64,000 bases of DNA from Microseira sp041929235 (GCF_041929235.1 NZ_JBHFNP010000246.1:34535-98534), one strand, 5' to 3'. Shown: positions 36,557-46,024, numbered from the stretch's first letter. Notes: a model not told the origin generated them from the sequence alone. Numbers and translations: made by a program.

Positions 36557-37573
36557 TCAGGGTAAGTACTTCTGCACTATTTTAAGCAATTCTGATTTGG
36601 TAAAAGGCTTTGTCAAGTAGTCTGTTGCTCTGACTAGCTTTGCTCTGGCTCGATCGAGCAATCCGGAATTTCCGGTAACCATAATAATCGGAGTCTTTTT
36701 GAATGACGAGTGTCGTCGCATCAGCGAACATAACTCATAGCCATCTATATTCGGCATTGTTATATCCAGCAGAATTAGATCTGGTTTGTATCGAATAATT
36801 TGCATCAATGCTTTCAGCGGGTTATCAATCATAACTACGGAATAATTCTCCGCATCTAAGAATAGATTGATAGTTTTTAAAACGCTGGGATTATCGTCTA
36901 TACAGGCAATGGTATAATTATTATTAACGGGATAATCATGATTGGTGTTTATTGAATCATTGAATTCTATCGGTGTATCTTGAATTGAATTTGTGATTGT
37001 ATCCGATTCATTTTGCCACGGCGATCCAGGAGACTGCAATGACAACTTGGGGGTTGAAACTAAAAATTTAGGCGGCTGTAATTGACTTTGAAGATGGTTT
37101 GTAAGCAGCGAAATATCGATCTGGCAAAATTTAGGAAATTGAGTAAATTCTCCAGACTCTATAATTTCACAATCCCCTTGACGAACCAATGAAAGAGACT
37201 CAAAAACTTCTCTTGCCAATCCCTCAATCAGAATTGCTGCCTGCGCGGGATTGAGATACTGGTTGTGAACTAACGAGCAGATCGCTTGGTAATCAGAGTT
37301 TTGAGCAGACTGACTAGGTGGAAATGTTGCCAAGTGGTAACGAACAGCACCGACCAGAGTCGGAACTTGATGACTCAGACGAGTCAGGTGGCGATCGAGT
37401 CGTTCAAAAGGTTCCAGCGAATTAGAGGCGTAGACCAGTTTTCCTGTCTCTAGATAGATTGACCAAGTAACTGCTCCGCTCGATATTTGCAAACAACCAT
37501 TAAGCTGGCGATTGGCTAATTGTGCCAACAAACTCAGAGGGTATATTGTCTGCATAGGTTGGTAGCCCGTCAT
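36557..37573 (-). CDS. pilG: PatA-type response regulator PilG
   Basis: 338 residues. The N-terminal ~200 are a PATAN/DUF4388-type domain (LSLLAQLANRQLNGCLQISSG ... WSIYLETGKLVYASN). The C-terminal ~120 are a receiver with IACIDDNPSV, the phospho-Asp in LILLDITMPNIDGYE, Thr in IIMVTGN and Lys in YLTKPFTKSE. This combination is specific to cyanobacteria and starts the pil/tax operons there. It is the first gene of the cluster; its promoter should lie in the long empty spacer upstream. Confidence 0.92.
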   Translation of the reverse strand: MTGYQPMQTIYPLSLLAQLANRQLNGCLQISSGAVTWSIYLETGKLVYASNSLEPFERLDRHLTRLSHQVPTLVGAVRYHLATFPPSQSAQNSDYQAICSLVHNQYLNPAQAAILIEGLAREVFESLSLVRQGDCEIIESGEFTQFPKFCQIDISLLTNHLQSQLQPPKFLVSTPKLSLQSPGSPWQNESDTITNSIQDTPIEFNDSINTNHDYPVNNNYTIACIDDNPSVLKTINLFLDAENYSVVMIDNPLKALMQIIRYKPDLILLDITMPNIDGYELCSLMRRHSSFKKTPIIMVTGNSGLLDRARAKLVRATDYLTKPFTKSELLKIVQKYLP

Positions 37574-38460
37574 AATCAGGTTTGGATCAAGTACAGATCT
37601 TGTGTATATAATGATTTCTGGCGAACGGTTCGCACCCTGGCTGAAGTACGGGGTATTCTAAGCAGGATGCTACGCAACAGGTTAAAACACCGTTGCTTCG
37701 CTTTATCCTTTTAGATGGCAATTGCCTCTAATTGGGTAGATTTGAGTTCCGCTTCAAACCAATTACTGGAATAGACTTTGCTTGAACAACACCACCCTAT
37801 AGGTAGTTCAGTTGTGGCTGGACTCTATGTCCGTTTGCCTCAAAGTTCTTGCCTGTTAAAGTTTTGAACAACGATCAGAACCAACCCTTACCAACTCCCA
37901 CGTTCACTATTTTGACCATACTTTATACCACAGGGTTCGCGAGTATATTCGTGGGCGTAACGTAGGCTTCGCTCGTTCAGGATGTAAACAGAATTAAAGA
38001 TGCTTAAAAGTTGTCCCAGACTCTAGAGAGAATATGCCGATCTAAATCTTTAATTCGACACAACCAGAAGGGCAATTACACCCTGTAGCTGAAGTCTTTT
38101 GCGTATTCTACCTAGAGCAGAACAATTTATTGCATCTACTTTAATTATAATTACCATACTTGCCCAAACCCTACCAGCACTTTTGCGGATTTTTATCTAA
38201 TCTTCAAAATAATTTGGTACAATCTTAAACTTTGGCAGATAAAAAATAAGTGCTTTTACTGAGTGGAAATGCCCGAAATCAATGGGACGTCACCAGGAGA
38301 TCGATTCCCCTGGGAGGACGCTAAGCGATCGCCTCTGGCAACTGCTAAGCTGCTATGGATTTAAATCGAATCAAAAGACGGGATTTCCGACCCATCCTAC
38401 AAGAAAAAGGGAAAAATTGAATGTCAAATTAGATACGTAGCAGCTTAGAATCTTCTGCTG
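37574..38460. other. 887-bp gene-free region upstream of pilG
   Basis: Both strands are broken by stops with no conserved protein, tRNA or rRNA seen. It must contain the pilGHIJL promoter. AT-rich tracts at 38130-38250 are candidate promoter sequence. No firm -10/-35 pair or regulator site could be assigned. Confidence 0.5.
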
Positions 38461-38673
38461 TTGCGATCGATCGAGGCTCCTATCGGCTGGGTGTCGGCCC
38501 GAGAAACCCCGCCCCAACGACTGGGGAACCTACGAGGCGACGATACAGGTGACGGTTCCCTTGGGATCATCCCCCAGGAAATCCAAACCAAACGGGAAAG
38601 TCACAAAGTCACCCTCGATCGCACCCTCCTCCCACCCGATCTACCGGCGTTCGAGGATGAATTTGAATTCTGA
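38461..38673 (+). pseudogene. C-terminal fragment of a paralogue of the 26034 gene
   Basis: From about 38578 the frame reads QEIQTKRESHKVTLDRTLLPPDLP, almost the same as the C-terminus of the protein at 26034-28019, and ends EDEFEF with a stop. A frameshifted block just upstream (GACGATACAGGTGACGGTTCC) matches the preceding QVTVPF region. The DNA is also similar. The rest of the gene is absent, so it is a decayed partial duplicate. Confidence 0.8.
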
Positions 38674-38821
38674 TCCGGGGAAAAGCCTCATTACTTATCA
38701 CCCATGACCCATTACCAATTACCCAATTTGTTAAAAATCTTTATAAAGCACCAACTTGACGCCAATTCACGCTAAAGTTTTTCTCAAAGTCTTGCACTAA
38801 ATACAGATAGGAAATTTACTC

Positions 38822-38941
38822 ATGTACGCAGCTTCTTTTTTACCAACCATCCTGATTCCCATCGTCGGCTGGGTTTTCCCTGCTGTAGCAATGGCTTTCT
38901 TGTTCATTTACATTGAACGGGAAGACCCCTCCGGGATCTAA
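38822..38941 (+). CDS. psaI: Photosystem I reaction centre subunit VIII (PsaI)
   Basis: 39-residue single-span membrane protein: MYAASFLPTILIPIVGWVFP, then AVAMAFLFIYIE and a short acidic tail. The YAASFLP start and the IPxVGW / FPAV pattern match PsaI, which contacts PsaL in the photosystem I trimer domain. AGGAAAT lies 9 bases before the ATG. psaL is not in the window. The shared terminator downstream separates it from the oppositely oriented psbEFLJ operon. Confidence 0.93.
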   Translation: MYAASFLPTILIPIVGWVFPAVAMAFLFIYIEREDPSGI

Positions 38942-39014
38942 AACATCCATTTGCTAGCTAATGGCTAATGGCTAATGGCTAATTGCTATTAGCTATTACC
39001 CCAATGACCAATAG

Positions 39015-39050
39015 AAAGACCGCCGACTCAAACGAGGATAGGCGGTCTTT
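39015..39050. terminator. Bidirectional terminator between psaI and psbJ
   Basis: AAAGACCGCC / GGCGGTCTTT arms of 10 bp with a 16-base loop. T-rich sequence on the right strand end and A-rich sequence on the left fit termination of psaI (plus) and psbEFLJ (minus). Confidence 0.85.
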
Positions 39051-39078
39051 CTTGCAGGATTATAGCCTACAGACTGAT

Positions 39079-39198
39079 TTACATAGCAGAGCCTAAACCA
39101 GCATAAGCACCGTAGAAGAAAATTCCTACAACGGTGAGTACGCCGATTCCAGCAATAGTTGCTACGATCCACAAAGGAATTCTTCCGCTTCCACTCAC
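39079..39198 (-). CDS. psbJ: Photosystem II protein J
   Basis: 39 residues: SGSGRIPLWIVATIAGIG then VLTVVGIFFYGAYAGLGSAM, the PsbJ pattern with one membrane helix. The start is a GTG with GAGGAGGT 6 bases upstream; the in-frame ATG far upstream is not plausible. PsbJ lies near cytochrome b559 and helps electron flow from QA. Last gene of psbEFLJ. Confidence 0.95.
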   Translation of the reverse strand: MSGSGRIPLWIVATIAGIGVLTVVGIFFYGAYAGLGSAM

Positions 39199-39404
39199 AG
39201 ATTTTACCTCCTCAAACAATACAAAAACATTCGCAGTGATATGCAGATTAATTGCGGTGCAAGACAAAACTTACTCAAATCAAGTATGCAAGCTTAATTC
39301 GACGGAAAGCTTCCTGCTTCAACCTTTGGGAGTCGGCTCCGTCTTGGAAGCAGGCGTAAATTCCGCGCTTCTTGCACGTACTCAAGCTCTGAAATTTTAT
39401 CCAG

Positions 39405-39527
39405 TTAGTTGAAGAAATAACTGGAGAACAGCACGCCGAGAACGAAAATCAGAAGTAAGCCGAGATACAGAGAAGTCCGGTTTAACTCGACAGGCTGATT
39501 ATTAGGATTGGGGGAACGAGTTGGCAT
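39405..39527 (-). CDS. psbL: Photosystem II protein L
   Basis: 40 residues: an N-tail MPTRSPNPNNQPVELNRTSL and the helix YLGLLLIFVLGVLFSSYFFN, as in all PsbL proteins. It sits at the dimer interface and is needed for QA function. It lies 9 bases after psbF and 206 bases before psbJ, a wider gap than usual. Confidence 0.96.
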   Translation of the reverse strand: MPTRSPNPNNQPVELNRTSLYLGLLLIFVLGVLFSSYFFN

Positions 39528-39536
39528 CGATTACTC

Positions 39537-39671
39537 CTAGCGTTGAATAAACTGCATGGCGGCGATCGCGCCTAAGAAGAAGACGGTGGGAACAGCTAGG
39601 GTATGAACTGCCAGCCACCTGACGGTAAAAATCGGATAAGAAACCGGCTGATTGATTCTGTTGCTATCCAT
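39537..39671 (-). CDS. psbF: Cytochrome b559 beta subunit
   Basis: 44 residues: NQPVSYPIFTVRWLAVHTLA then VPTVFFLGAIAAMQFIQR. The haem-ligand His is in WLAVHTLAVP. Together with PsbE it binds the cytochrome b559 haem in photosystem II. It starts 20 bases after psbE ends. Confidence 0.97.
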   Translation of the reverse strand: MDSNRINQPVSYPIFTVRWLAVHTLAVPTVFFLGAIAAMQFIQR

Positions 39672-39691
39672 AATTCAAAACCACTCTTTAA

Positions 39692-39940
39692 CTACTTGCT
39701 ATTGAACTCTTTAACTTGTTGACTGGCTTCGTAGCGGTTCGTCACGATCGGCAACTGTTGGCGCTGTTGAGTATAGTACTGGTCGGGCCGAGGGGTGCCG
39801 AATACATCATATGCCAAACCTGTCTGAACAAACAGCCAGCCTGCGATGAACAACGCCGGAATGGTGATGCTGTGAATCACCCAATACCGGATGCTAGTAA
39901 CAATATCCGAAAACGGACGCTCTCCAGTAGTACCTGCCAT
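39692..39940 (-). CDS. psbE: Cytochrome b559 alpha subunit
   Basis: 82 residues: MAGTTGERPFSDIVTSIRYW, then VIHSITIPALFIAGWLFVQT with the haem-ligand His, and the lumenal tail GTPRPDQYYTQQRQQLP. Normal length for PsbE. First gene of psbEFLJ; GAGGAG lies upstream of the ATG. In many cyanobacteria ycf48 and rubA precede it directly; here an ~820-bp insertion-scarred spacer separates ycf48 from psbE. Confidence 0.98.
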   Translation of the reverse strand: MAGTTGERPFSDIVTSIRYWVIHSITIPALFIAGWLFVQTGLAYDVFGTPRPDQYYTQQRQQLPIVTNRYEASQQVKEFNSK

Positions 39941-39984
39941 TGGCTGTTTCTCCTCTCAAAGATTGCAAAAGCTCAATTAATATC

Positions 39985-40300
39985 ATATTTTGACATCCTC
40001 TCCGTCCTAAAGGAGCGGAAATTCCTCGCCACGCCACCCTTATGGATGATCGCTGAATGGGGTTGACGCTTCAACGAACACAGCCTGCACGCAGGTCTTA
40101 CACGTTCTCCACGTCCGTTTTAAGTCTCGGAATGCCCTCCCGCGACTAACTAAAACCAACGAAAAATGATTTACTTTTTGCCTCCGGGTTGGACTTTTAC
40201 CATTGCCCTTGCAGCTTTCTCTACGACTGCTCTCACCGTAGCTATTTCAACGTGTCTTGAGCCTAGAGGGGTTTGATGAATTCACCATTGGTATTGTATC
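39985..40300 (-). mobile_element. Right-end remnant of an IS605-type tnpB element
   Basis: Read on the minus strand, a short frame (HVEIATVRAVVEKAARAMVK) ending near 40188 looks like the tail of a TnpB. It is followed by a structured stretch ending GGACGGAGAGGATGTCAA, the right-end motif seen at the other tnpB copies here. The body of the gene is gone. The right end, where the omega RNA scaffold would lie, is the part kept. The rest of the 39941-40758 spacer holds an A/T-rich hairpin (40347-40380) and nothing else recognisable. Confidence 0.55.
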
Positions 40301-40346
40301 AAAAGCCGCCGGATAACGGCGAAGTTTTTATCTAATTTTTTTGGTC

Positions 40347-40380
40347 AAAAAACATAGAAAAATAATCTATGTTTTTCTTT
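40347..40380. terminator. A/T-rich hairpin with T-run
   Basis: AAAAAACATAG / CTATGTTTTT arms around an AT-rich loop, followed by CTTTTTTGG. Shape fits a rho-independent terminator. It lies in the insertion-scarred spacer between ycf48 and psbE, and could affect read-through between them only on the plus strand. Confidence 0.4.
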
Positions 40381-40758
40381 TTTGGGTCTTACCCCTATTC
40401 GGGTAATGGCAGGGCATTTTTAAGGTTGTTGCTCGGAGCAATCAAGCCAAGGTTGCCCTGCCGTTACTGGGCGCTTTTTCCCCAAGAGATCGTAACTTGG
40501 GAAAACATACCACAGTTGAACTACTTGCTTACCTGCTTACGATTGATATGATTAAAAGACATCCATAACAGAGGCTTTTAACCTTGACTTTTTATCGTCT
40601 CGCGTAGCACGTCGCCAGGGGCTTTTTCATCCCACCTTAATTGGTGAACTGCGCTTGCCCTGATTGAGTATTTTACCCGATTGCGCTACCAGTTCAAGAG
40701 GAAACTTTTCACTGGGATTTTGTTGATGAGATAGCTTAAAGCTATCTAACCAATCGTT

Positions 40759-41766
40759 TCAAGCCGCTTCAGATGGTGGTTCGTATCGCAGCAAAGTGCC
40801 TTTTTGCCCGATAATGAATCCCAGGTCTGGCTGGACAAATACGATCTTGTAAAGGTTAGAAGGCACGTTTTCTATCTCCCGGTCTTTTTGCCAGGTTTTA
40901 CCGCCATCACCGCTTTTGAGCAAATTACCGCTACCGCCAGCTAGCCAAACTTCGTCAGGCGTCCGATAGGCTAAATCCAATAAACCCCAACTGGTTGAGA
41001 GTTCTGGATATTGTGGTTCTTCCCACTTTTGGGGATCTTCTGGAGTGCTGAACTGAATTTGACCGCCCCGCGCCAGCATCCACAACCGACCATCTTTAGT
41101 AAACCCCATATTTTGCACGCGGCGGGAGCTATTGCGATTGTGGGGTACCCAAGCTTGTTGTCCTGGTTCCCAAGTCGAGTAGAAGTTACCTTTAGCGGAA
41201 ACGGCTACGTACTTGCCATCAGGCGAGCGCGAAATATTCCGCACCACCCCTACGGCTTCCTGTACCAGCGCTTTCCAGTTTTTACCGCCATCTAAAGTTT
41301 TGTAAATCGCTCCCACATCAGTCGTCATCTCAGCTGAATCCGCGCCAAGCGCCAGTATCGTATTCGGATCGCCCGGCAGCTTGGAACTTAAGGGAATGCG
41401 CGACCAAGACTTTCCTTCATCAGCGGTATGTAACAGCAAGCCGGGTTTTCCAACAATCCAACCTTCTTGTCCGGAAAAACTCACCGAAGTAAAGCGGTAA
41501 TTTTGATCGCCTAACTCCAAATTTTTTTCCTGCCAAGTCTTACCGCCATCGGTTGTTTCAAATAGGGCGGCGCCGCTGCCTACCACCCATCCGTGCTGCA
41601 TGGAATCGCCAGTAAAAGCAATGTCTTGTAAGTTCGACTCGGTTGGTAAACTAATCGTTTGCCAGGGGTTGAAACTGGTAGAAGGTACCTTACTGCAACC
41701 GATACACAGCAGGACTACTGCTAACAAAACTCCTACTTTTTGTAAGGCTCTTAAGATTGAGTGCAT
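40759..41766 (-). CDS. ycf48: Photosystem II assembly factor Ycf48 (HCF136 family)
   Basis: 335 residues: a lipoprotein-type signal (VLLAVVLLCIGCSKVP), then a seven-bladed beta propeller with repeated TxDGGKTWQ motifs (ETTDGGKTWQEK, KTLDGGKNWKAL, KSGDGGKTWQKD) as in BNR repeats. Ycf48 binds precursor D1 and cytochrome b559 in early photosystem II assembly on the lumenal side. It follows rubA on the same strand (114-base gap), the normal order rubA-ycf48-psbEFLJ. Confidence 0.96.
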   Translation of the reverse strand: MHSILRALQKVGVLLAVVLLCIGCSKVPSTSFNPWQTISLPTESNLQDIAFTGDSMQHGWVVGSGAALFETTDGGKTWQEKNLELGDQNYRFTSVSFSGQEGWIVGKPGLLLHTADEGKSWSRIPLSSKLPGDPNTILALGADSAEMTTDVGAIYKTLDGGKNWKALVQEAVGVVRNISRSPDGKYVAVSAKGNFYSTWEPGQQAWVPHNRNSSRRVQNMGFTKDGRLWMLARGGQIQFSTPEDPQKWEEPQYPELSTSWGLLDLAYRTPDEVWLAGGSGNLLKSGDGGKTWQKDREIENVPSNLYKIVFVQPDLGFIIGQKGTLLRYEPPSEAA

Positions 41767-41880
41767 TGCTTTTCAAGCTATCTGTAAGTCGTCAACGGTC
41801 AGTCAAAAGGGTCAATTATGAGGGATGAACCTAAGCAACGAACTTCGATCCATCACCGATCCTGTTTCGGTCAAAACTTA

Positions 41881-42216
41881 TTATTGTAAACCATAGAGAC
41901 TGATGAAAAATAAAAATCCCAGCCCCAAGCCGCCAAAGATTAGTAAATTTTTTTGGGTCGGCGTTAAGGTGTTGACACCCAAGCCGTAGCCAAAATTGGC
42001 CTTAAATCCAGAGGCGCTGCCGACTGGGCCAATGTTCTGGAATACCTTGTCGCGCGCACCACAAACCGGACAGCGCCAATTTGGGGGCAACTCTTCAAAC
42101 GGAGTTCCCGCAGCGATGTCATGCTTGCTATCTCCCTTGGCGGGTTCGTAAACATAGCCACAGGCGCCGCATTCGTACCTATCTAACGCTTTCGCATCAA
42201 CAGTTTGGTTGCTCAT
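41881..42216 (-). CDS. rubA: Membrane-anchored rubredoxin RubA
   Basis: 111 residues. The N-terminal rubredoxin domain has the two iron-binding knuckles YECGACGYVYEP and RCPVCGARDKVF. The C-terminus has one membrane helix (NLLIFGGLGLGFLFFISLYG), as in the thylakoid RubA needed for photosystem assembly. It heads the rubA-ycf48 unit. Its upstream side faces ndhC across a 4.7-kb region full of tnpB copies. Confidence 0.96.
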   Translation of the reverse strand: MSNQTVDAKALDRYECGACGYVYEPAKGDSKHDIAAGTPFEELPPNWRCPVCGARDKVFQNIGPVGSASGFKANFGYGLGVNTLTPTQKNLLIFGGLGLGFLFFISLYGLQ

Positions 42217-42404
42217 GGCTCATGCCCACTAACAATTGGATCGAATTATTAAAATCTCTGTTACAGATTATGACATGGACTGTCCCCTATGGTTATCCTT
42301 GTTATCTTCTATGCTTGCTGAAAGATGAAAGCGTCGGTGCTGTGGGGCTTTGAGACAATCTGGCTCTGGCACTCGCGTTGTACTATGTAACAGTAAGTAA
42401 CATT

Positions 42405-42470
42405 GACATCCTCACCGGGCTCTTCGCCACGGTGATTCCTAAACCTCACGATTTAGGTTTCTGCTTCATA
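42405..42470 (-). ncRNA. Predicted omega-RNA / right end of the intact tnpB
   Basis: The 3' end of tnpB and the ~40 bases after it (ending near GAGGATGTCAATG read on the minus strand) contain small hairpins, for example CACCGTGGCGAAGAGCCCGGTG. In characterised IS200/IS605 elements this zone is the scaffold of the guide RNA, with the guide beginning just outside the element. Boundaries are inferred by analogy with the other copies at 44870 and 46440. Confidence 0.4.
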
Positions 42471-43618
42471 GCACCTGCCTTACGAGATTTGCTCTCATGG
42501 GGTCTTACGGTCGCTCCACAGACTGACACGGCAAGCCCTGCCGCCAAAATGTTGTTTGCCGCATTGATATCTCGATCGTGGTGCGTTCCACACTGGGGGC
42601 AATCCCATTCCCGGATATCAAGTGGCAACGTTTCTACGATGTGACCGCAATTGCCACAGCGCTTAGAACTTGGAAACCAGCGATCAATCTTGATTAAGGT
42701 ACGACCATACCAACCGCACTTGTACTCAAGCTGTCTAACCAATTCACCCCAACTGGCATCACTGATGGCTTGGGCGAGTTTCCGGTTCTTGACCATGTTC
42801 TTCACTGCTAAGTCCTCAATGGCGATCGTTTGGTTTTCACGCACCAATTGAGTTGTGAGCTTGTGAAGATTATCAATCCTTGCATCAGCGATTTCCTGAT
42901 GCACGCGAGCAACTTTGAGCCGTGCTTTATGGCGATTATTTGACCCCTTCTGCTTCCGACTTAGAGCTGTTTGCACTCTCCTGAGCTTGCGATACTTTGC
43001 CTTGAATCCTTTGGGATTGGTAATCTTTTCACCAGTGCTGAGCGTAAGCAAACTTGTGATACCCAAGTCAATGCCGACTTGACTATCTGTTTTGGGTAGT
43101 GCTTCGATTTCAACATCCACCAACAGGGAGACTGACCACCTACCAGACGGGGAAAGCTTCACCGTGATAGTTGATGGCGCTGCCCCTTCTGGCAACATTC
43201 GACTCCAGCGAATCGGCAAGGGTTCAGCACACTTTGCCAGAAACACCTGTCCATTTTTGAACTTAAACGCCGCTTTGGTGAACTCAGCGCTACCACCATT
43301 CCGTTTCTTCTTAAATTTGGGGTATTTCGCCCGCCCGTCAAAGAAGTTGTTGTAAGCGGTTTGCAAATGCCGTAAGCACTGCTGCAATGGTACTGAAGAA
43401 ACTTGATTGAGAAAATCGAGTTCTTCGGTTTTCTTCCACTGAGTCAGCATACTAGAAGTCTCAGCATAGCCGATACGTTTTTGGTCTGCGTACCATCCCT
43501 CAGTCCTTGCGGCTAAGGCACGGTTATAGACCAAACGGGTGCAACCCAATGTACGCCGCAACAGGTTTTCCTGTTCTGACGTTGGGTAGAATCGGTAGCT
43601 GAATGCTTTTATTGTCAT
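42446..43618 (-). CDS. tnpB: Intact TnpB RNA-guided nuclease (IS200/IS605 family)
   Basis: 390 residues. It has the N-terminal FYPTSEQENLLRRTLGCTRLVYN, RuvC-I Asp in GIDLGITSLL (~185), RuvC-II Glu in IAIEDLAVKNMVKN (~267), the complete zinc ribbon CGNCGH ... CPQCG, and RuvC-III Asp in HHDRDINAANNI. All three catalytic acids and four cysteines are present, so it should be active. No tnpA lies beside it. The left side shows a small hairpin (CCGTCCTGGAAGGACGG, 43680-43696). It sits between rubA and the DUF4360 gene. Confidence 0.93.
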   Translation of the reverse strand: MTIKAFSYRFYPTSEQENLLRRTLGCTRLVYNRALAARTEGWYADQKRIGYAETSSMLTQWKKTEELDFLNQVSSVPLQQCLRHLQTAYNNFFDGRAKYPKFKKKRNGGSAEFTKAAFKFKNGQVFLAKCAEPLPIRWSRMLPEGAAPSTITVKLSPSGRWSVSLLVDVEIEALPKTDSQVGIDLGITSLLTLSTGEKITNPKGFKAKYRKLRRVQTALSRKQKGSNNRHKARLKVARVHQEIADARIDNLHKLTTQLVRENQTIAIEDLAVKNMVKNRKLAQAISDASWGELVRQLEYKCGWYGRTLIKIDRWFPSSKRCGNCGHIVETLPLDIREWDCPQCGTHHDRDINAANNILAAGLAVSVCGATVRPHESKSRKAGAMKQKPKS

Positions 43619-44120
43619 GCTTACATTCTAACATCTGACCTGTAAGACGTGCCACCTAATAGCAAAGTTCCGTGTAAAGCCGTCCTGGAAGGACGGGGTT
43701 TTAGACCCCATTTTTTTGATAAAAACCCGGAATATGCGCGTAAGTCTTGTATAAGTTAAATAACCAGGTACTGACAGTGGTTCAACACCACTCATCATCA
43801 ACGAACCCGCCATCTGTGGCCTTTGTCCTGATGGTGTGCGGACTACTGTAGGAGAAGACTTTCTCAGGTCTCTCGTTTACCTACTGCTAAAGTTCAGAGA
43901 TCTGGCAGAACTTTATTAGAGATTTTGCGGAACTTTTCTTGACTGGTATGTATCTTAAAAAGTAGCAGCAAATAAAGCTTTTAGTTATCCAGCTTTTCGC
44001 TCAAATCCATTGCTCGAAAAAGCCCTGAGCTAGTTACTCTAATTTAGCTCGTAATATTGAATTTGCTAGCTTTGCAATCTTCTATTTGGAGAAGTATTGC
44101 CTCAATTTTGCTTCTATTGT

Positions 44121-44161
44121 TCAGGGTAATCTTAACAGAAAAATTATTGTCAGGGTAATCT
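44121..44161. promoter_or_regulatory. Paired TCAGGGTAATCT direct repeats
   Basis: TCAGGGTAATCT occurs at 44121 and again at 44150, each followed by a close match of ACAGAA. The 29-base spacing and place just upstream of the secreted-protein gene suggest a protein-binding site. The rest of 43619-44196 holds the tnpB left end and no gene. Confidence 0.35.
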
Positions 44162-44196
44162 CCACAGAACACTTAATTATATTCAGGAGAACATCC

Positions 44197-44775
44197 ATGA
44201 AGTTTGCCAAAGTATTAGTGGCCGCGATATTAATGTCCGCTTCCGCTGCGATTGCCCCCGCCTTGGCGCAGCAAGTTCAAATTATAAGCGCAACCTATGG
44301 TGGTACTGGTTGCCCCGATGGCTCTGCCAGTGTCAGCGTCAGCCCCGACGGTCAAGAATTAACCATTCTATTTGATAAGTTTGTAGCCCTGGGAAATAAC
44401 GCAGCAGAAACCCGGAAAAGCTGTAATCTGACCATTCCCATCAAAGTACCCCAAGGCTTCCAAATTTCTCTCTACGATGCTGATTATCGTGGTTATGTAG
44501 CACCAGGAACCACTGGGAACTTAAGAGCAGAATACTTTTTTGCAGGCAGCCGCGGCCCAGTTTTTTCCCGGACTTTCACCGGCGAAACTAACTATAACGT
44601 TCGCGATAGCTTAGCGACTTTAGCTGATGTTTGGTCTCGCTGTGGTGACAGCATAAATATGCGCGTGAATGCTGCGATGACAGCCAGAGGCGCTGGAAGT
44701 GCCACCGTTGACTCCTTCGATTTGGCTCACCGCGGTTTGGTTTATCACATCAAATACCGCGCCTGCCGTCCCTAA
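44197..44775 (+). CDS. Secreted DUF4360-family protein
   Basis: 192 residues. A clear signal peptide (MKFAKVLVAAILMSASAAIA ending APALAQQ) is followed by a DUF4360-type domain with four cysteines: YGGTGCPDGSASVSVSPDG, KSCNLTIPIKVPQGF, SRCGDSINM and KYRACRP. The frame is open from 44086, but GGAGA sits 7 bases before the ATG at 44197. The family is best known from fungi and some bacteria, without a known function. It is isolated between transposon copies, which may have brought it here. Confidence 0.85.
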   Translation: MKFAKVLVAAILMSASAAIAPALAQQVQIISATYGGTGCPDGSASVSVSPDGQELTILFDKFVALGNNAAETRKSCNLTIPIKVPQGFQISLYDADYRGYVAPGTTGNLRAEYFFAGSRGPVFSRTFTGETNYNVRDSLATLADVWSRCGDSINMRVNAAMTARGAGSATVDSFDLAHRGLVYHIKYRACRP

Positions 44776-44869
44776 GCTGCTCATACGCGATTGTGAGAGT
44801 GGGGGGCCTCCTCCACCCACATTCCACACCCTGGAGTGTCAAGGGGCTAAGGATTTTACGCTACAGGAG

Positions 44870-46018
44870 AGGTTGACATCCTCACCGGCGTGAACCCACG
44901 GTAATTCCTAAACCTGACGATGCGCGGTTTCTGCTTCATCGCACCTGCCTTGGGAGAATAGCTCTCCTGGGGTCTTACAGTCGCTCCACAGACTGACACG
45001 GCAAGCTCTGCCGCCAAAATGTTATTTGCCGCATTAATATCTCGGTCGTGGTGAGTTCCCCATTGCGGACATTCCCATTCACGAATATTTAGCGGCATTT
45101 TTTCAATGATGTGACCGCAGTTGCCACACCGTTTAGAACTCGGAAACCAACGGTCAATCTTGATTAAGGTACGACGATACCAGTCGCATTTGTACTCAAG
45201 CTGTCTGACCAACTCTCGCCAACTAGCATCGCTAATGGCCTGAGCGAGTTTCCGGTTCTTCATCATGTTTTTCACAGCTAAATCCAAGGGTGGCAATTAC
45301 TTGGTTTTCGCGCACCAATCGAGTCGTTAGTTTGTCAAAATAATCAATTGTTGCATCAGCAATTTGCTGATGCACTTTTGCTACTAATAGCCGTGCTTTA
45401 TGTCGATTGTTCGACCCTTTTTGCTTGCGGCTTATAGCTTTTTGTGCCCGTCTAAGTTGCGGTACTTTGCCTTGAACCCTTTGGGATTGACAATTTTCTC
45501 GCCAGTACTTAGGGCAAGCAAGCTGGTGATGCCCAAATCGATTCCAACTTGGTTGGGCGATGCGGGAAGTTTTTCGATTTCAACATTCACCAGTAAAGAC
45601 ACCGCACCACGACCAGAAGCGGAAAGCTTGACAGTGATAAGCTGCAAGAGCACCTAATTTGAGAGCCAAATTTTCCCTTCTTCTTGTGGGGTGGGCAGAC
45701 TTGCCCGCCTCTTTATTGGATTTAAATGCTCCCGCAGCTTAGTGGATGGTCGGGCGCCAGAGGGCAACATCCGACGAAGAGCGAATCGGCAGCGGTTGAG
45801 TCCATTTGGCTCAGAATACTTGACCATCCCTAAACCTGAATGCCGACAGGCGTGAATTCAGCACTGCCGCCATTTCTCTTCTTCTTAAAAGCTGGATATT
45901 TAGCTTGACCTGCGAAGAAGTTATTAAATGGGGTTTGTAGATGGCGCAATCCCTGTTGTAATGGTACGCAGCTAACCTCGTTGAGGAAATCCAATTCTTT
46001 GGTTTTCTTCCACGCTCG
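44870..46018 (-). pseudogene. tnpB: Decayed tnpB copy (close relative of the 42446 gene)
   Basis: Homologous over most of its length to the intact tnpB: C-terminal part LAVKNMMKNRKLAQAISDAS ... WFPSSKRCGNCGHIIE (44856-45296), middle part VGIDLGITSLLALSTGEK (45432-45653), and a frame-broken N-terminal part up to 46018. Frameshifts near 45290, 45430 and 45650 break it. The zinc ribbon is also damaged (CPQWG for CPxCG). The first ~60 codons are missing at the junction with the next copy. The right-end sequence GGATGTCAACC is kept. Confidence 0.85.
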
Positions 46019-46024
46019 TTAGCA

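Noticed and set aside
43159..43355. Short frames opposite the intact tnpB
   Set aside because: Shadows of the tnpB coding frame without start signals.
44086..44196. N-terminal extension of the DUF4360 protein
   Set aside because: The extension precedes a well-formed signal peptide and lacks a ribosome site, while GGAGA precedes the ATG at 44197.
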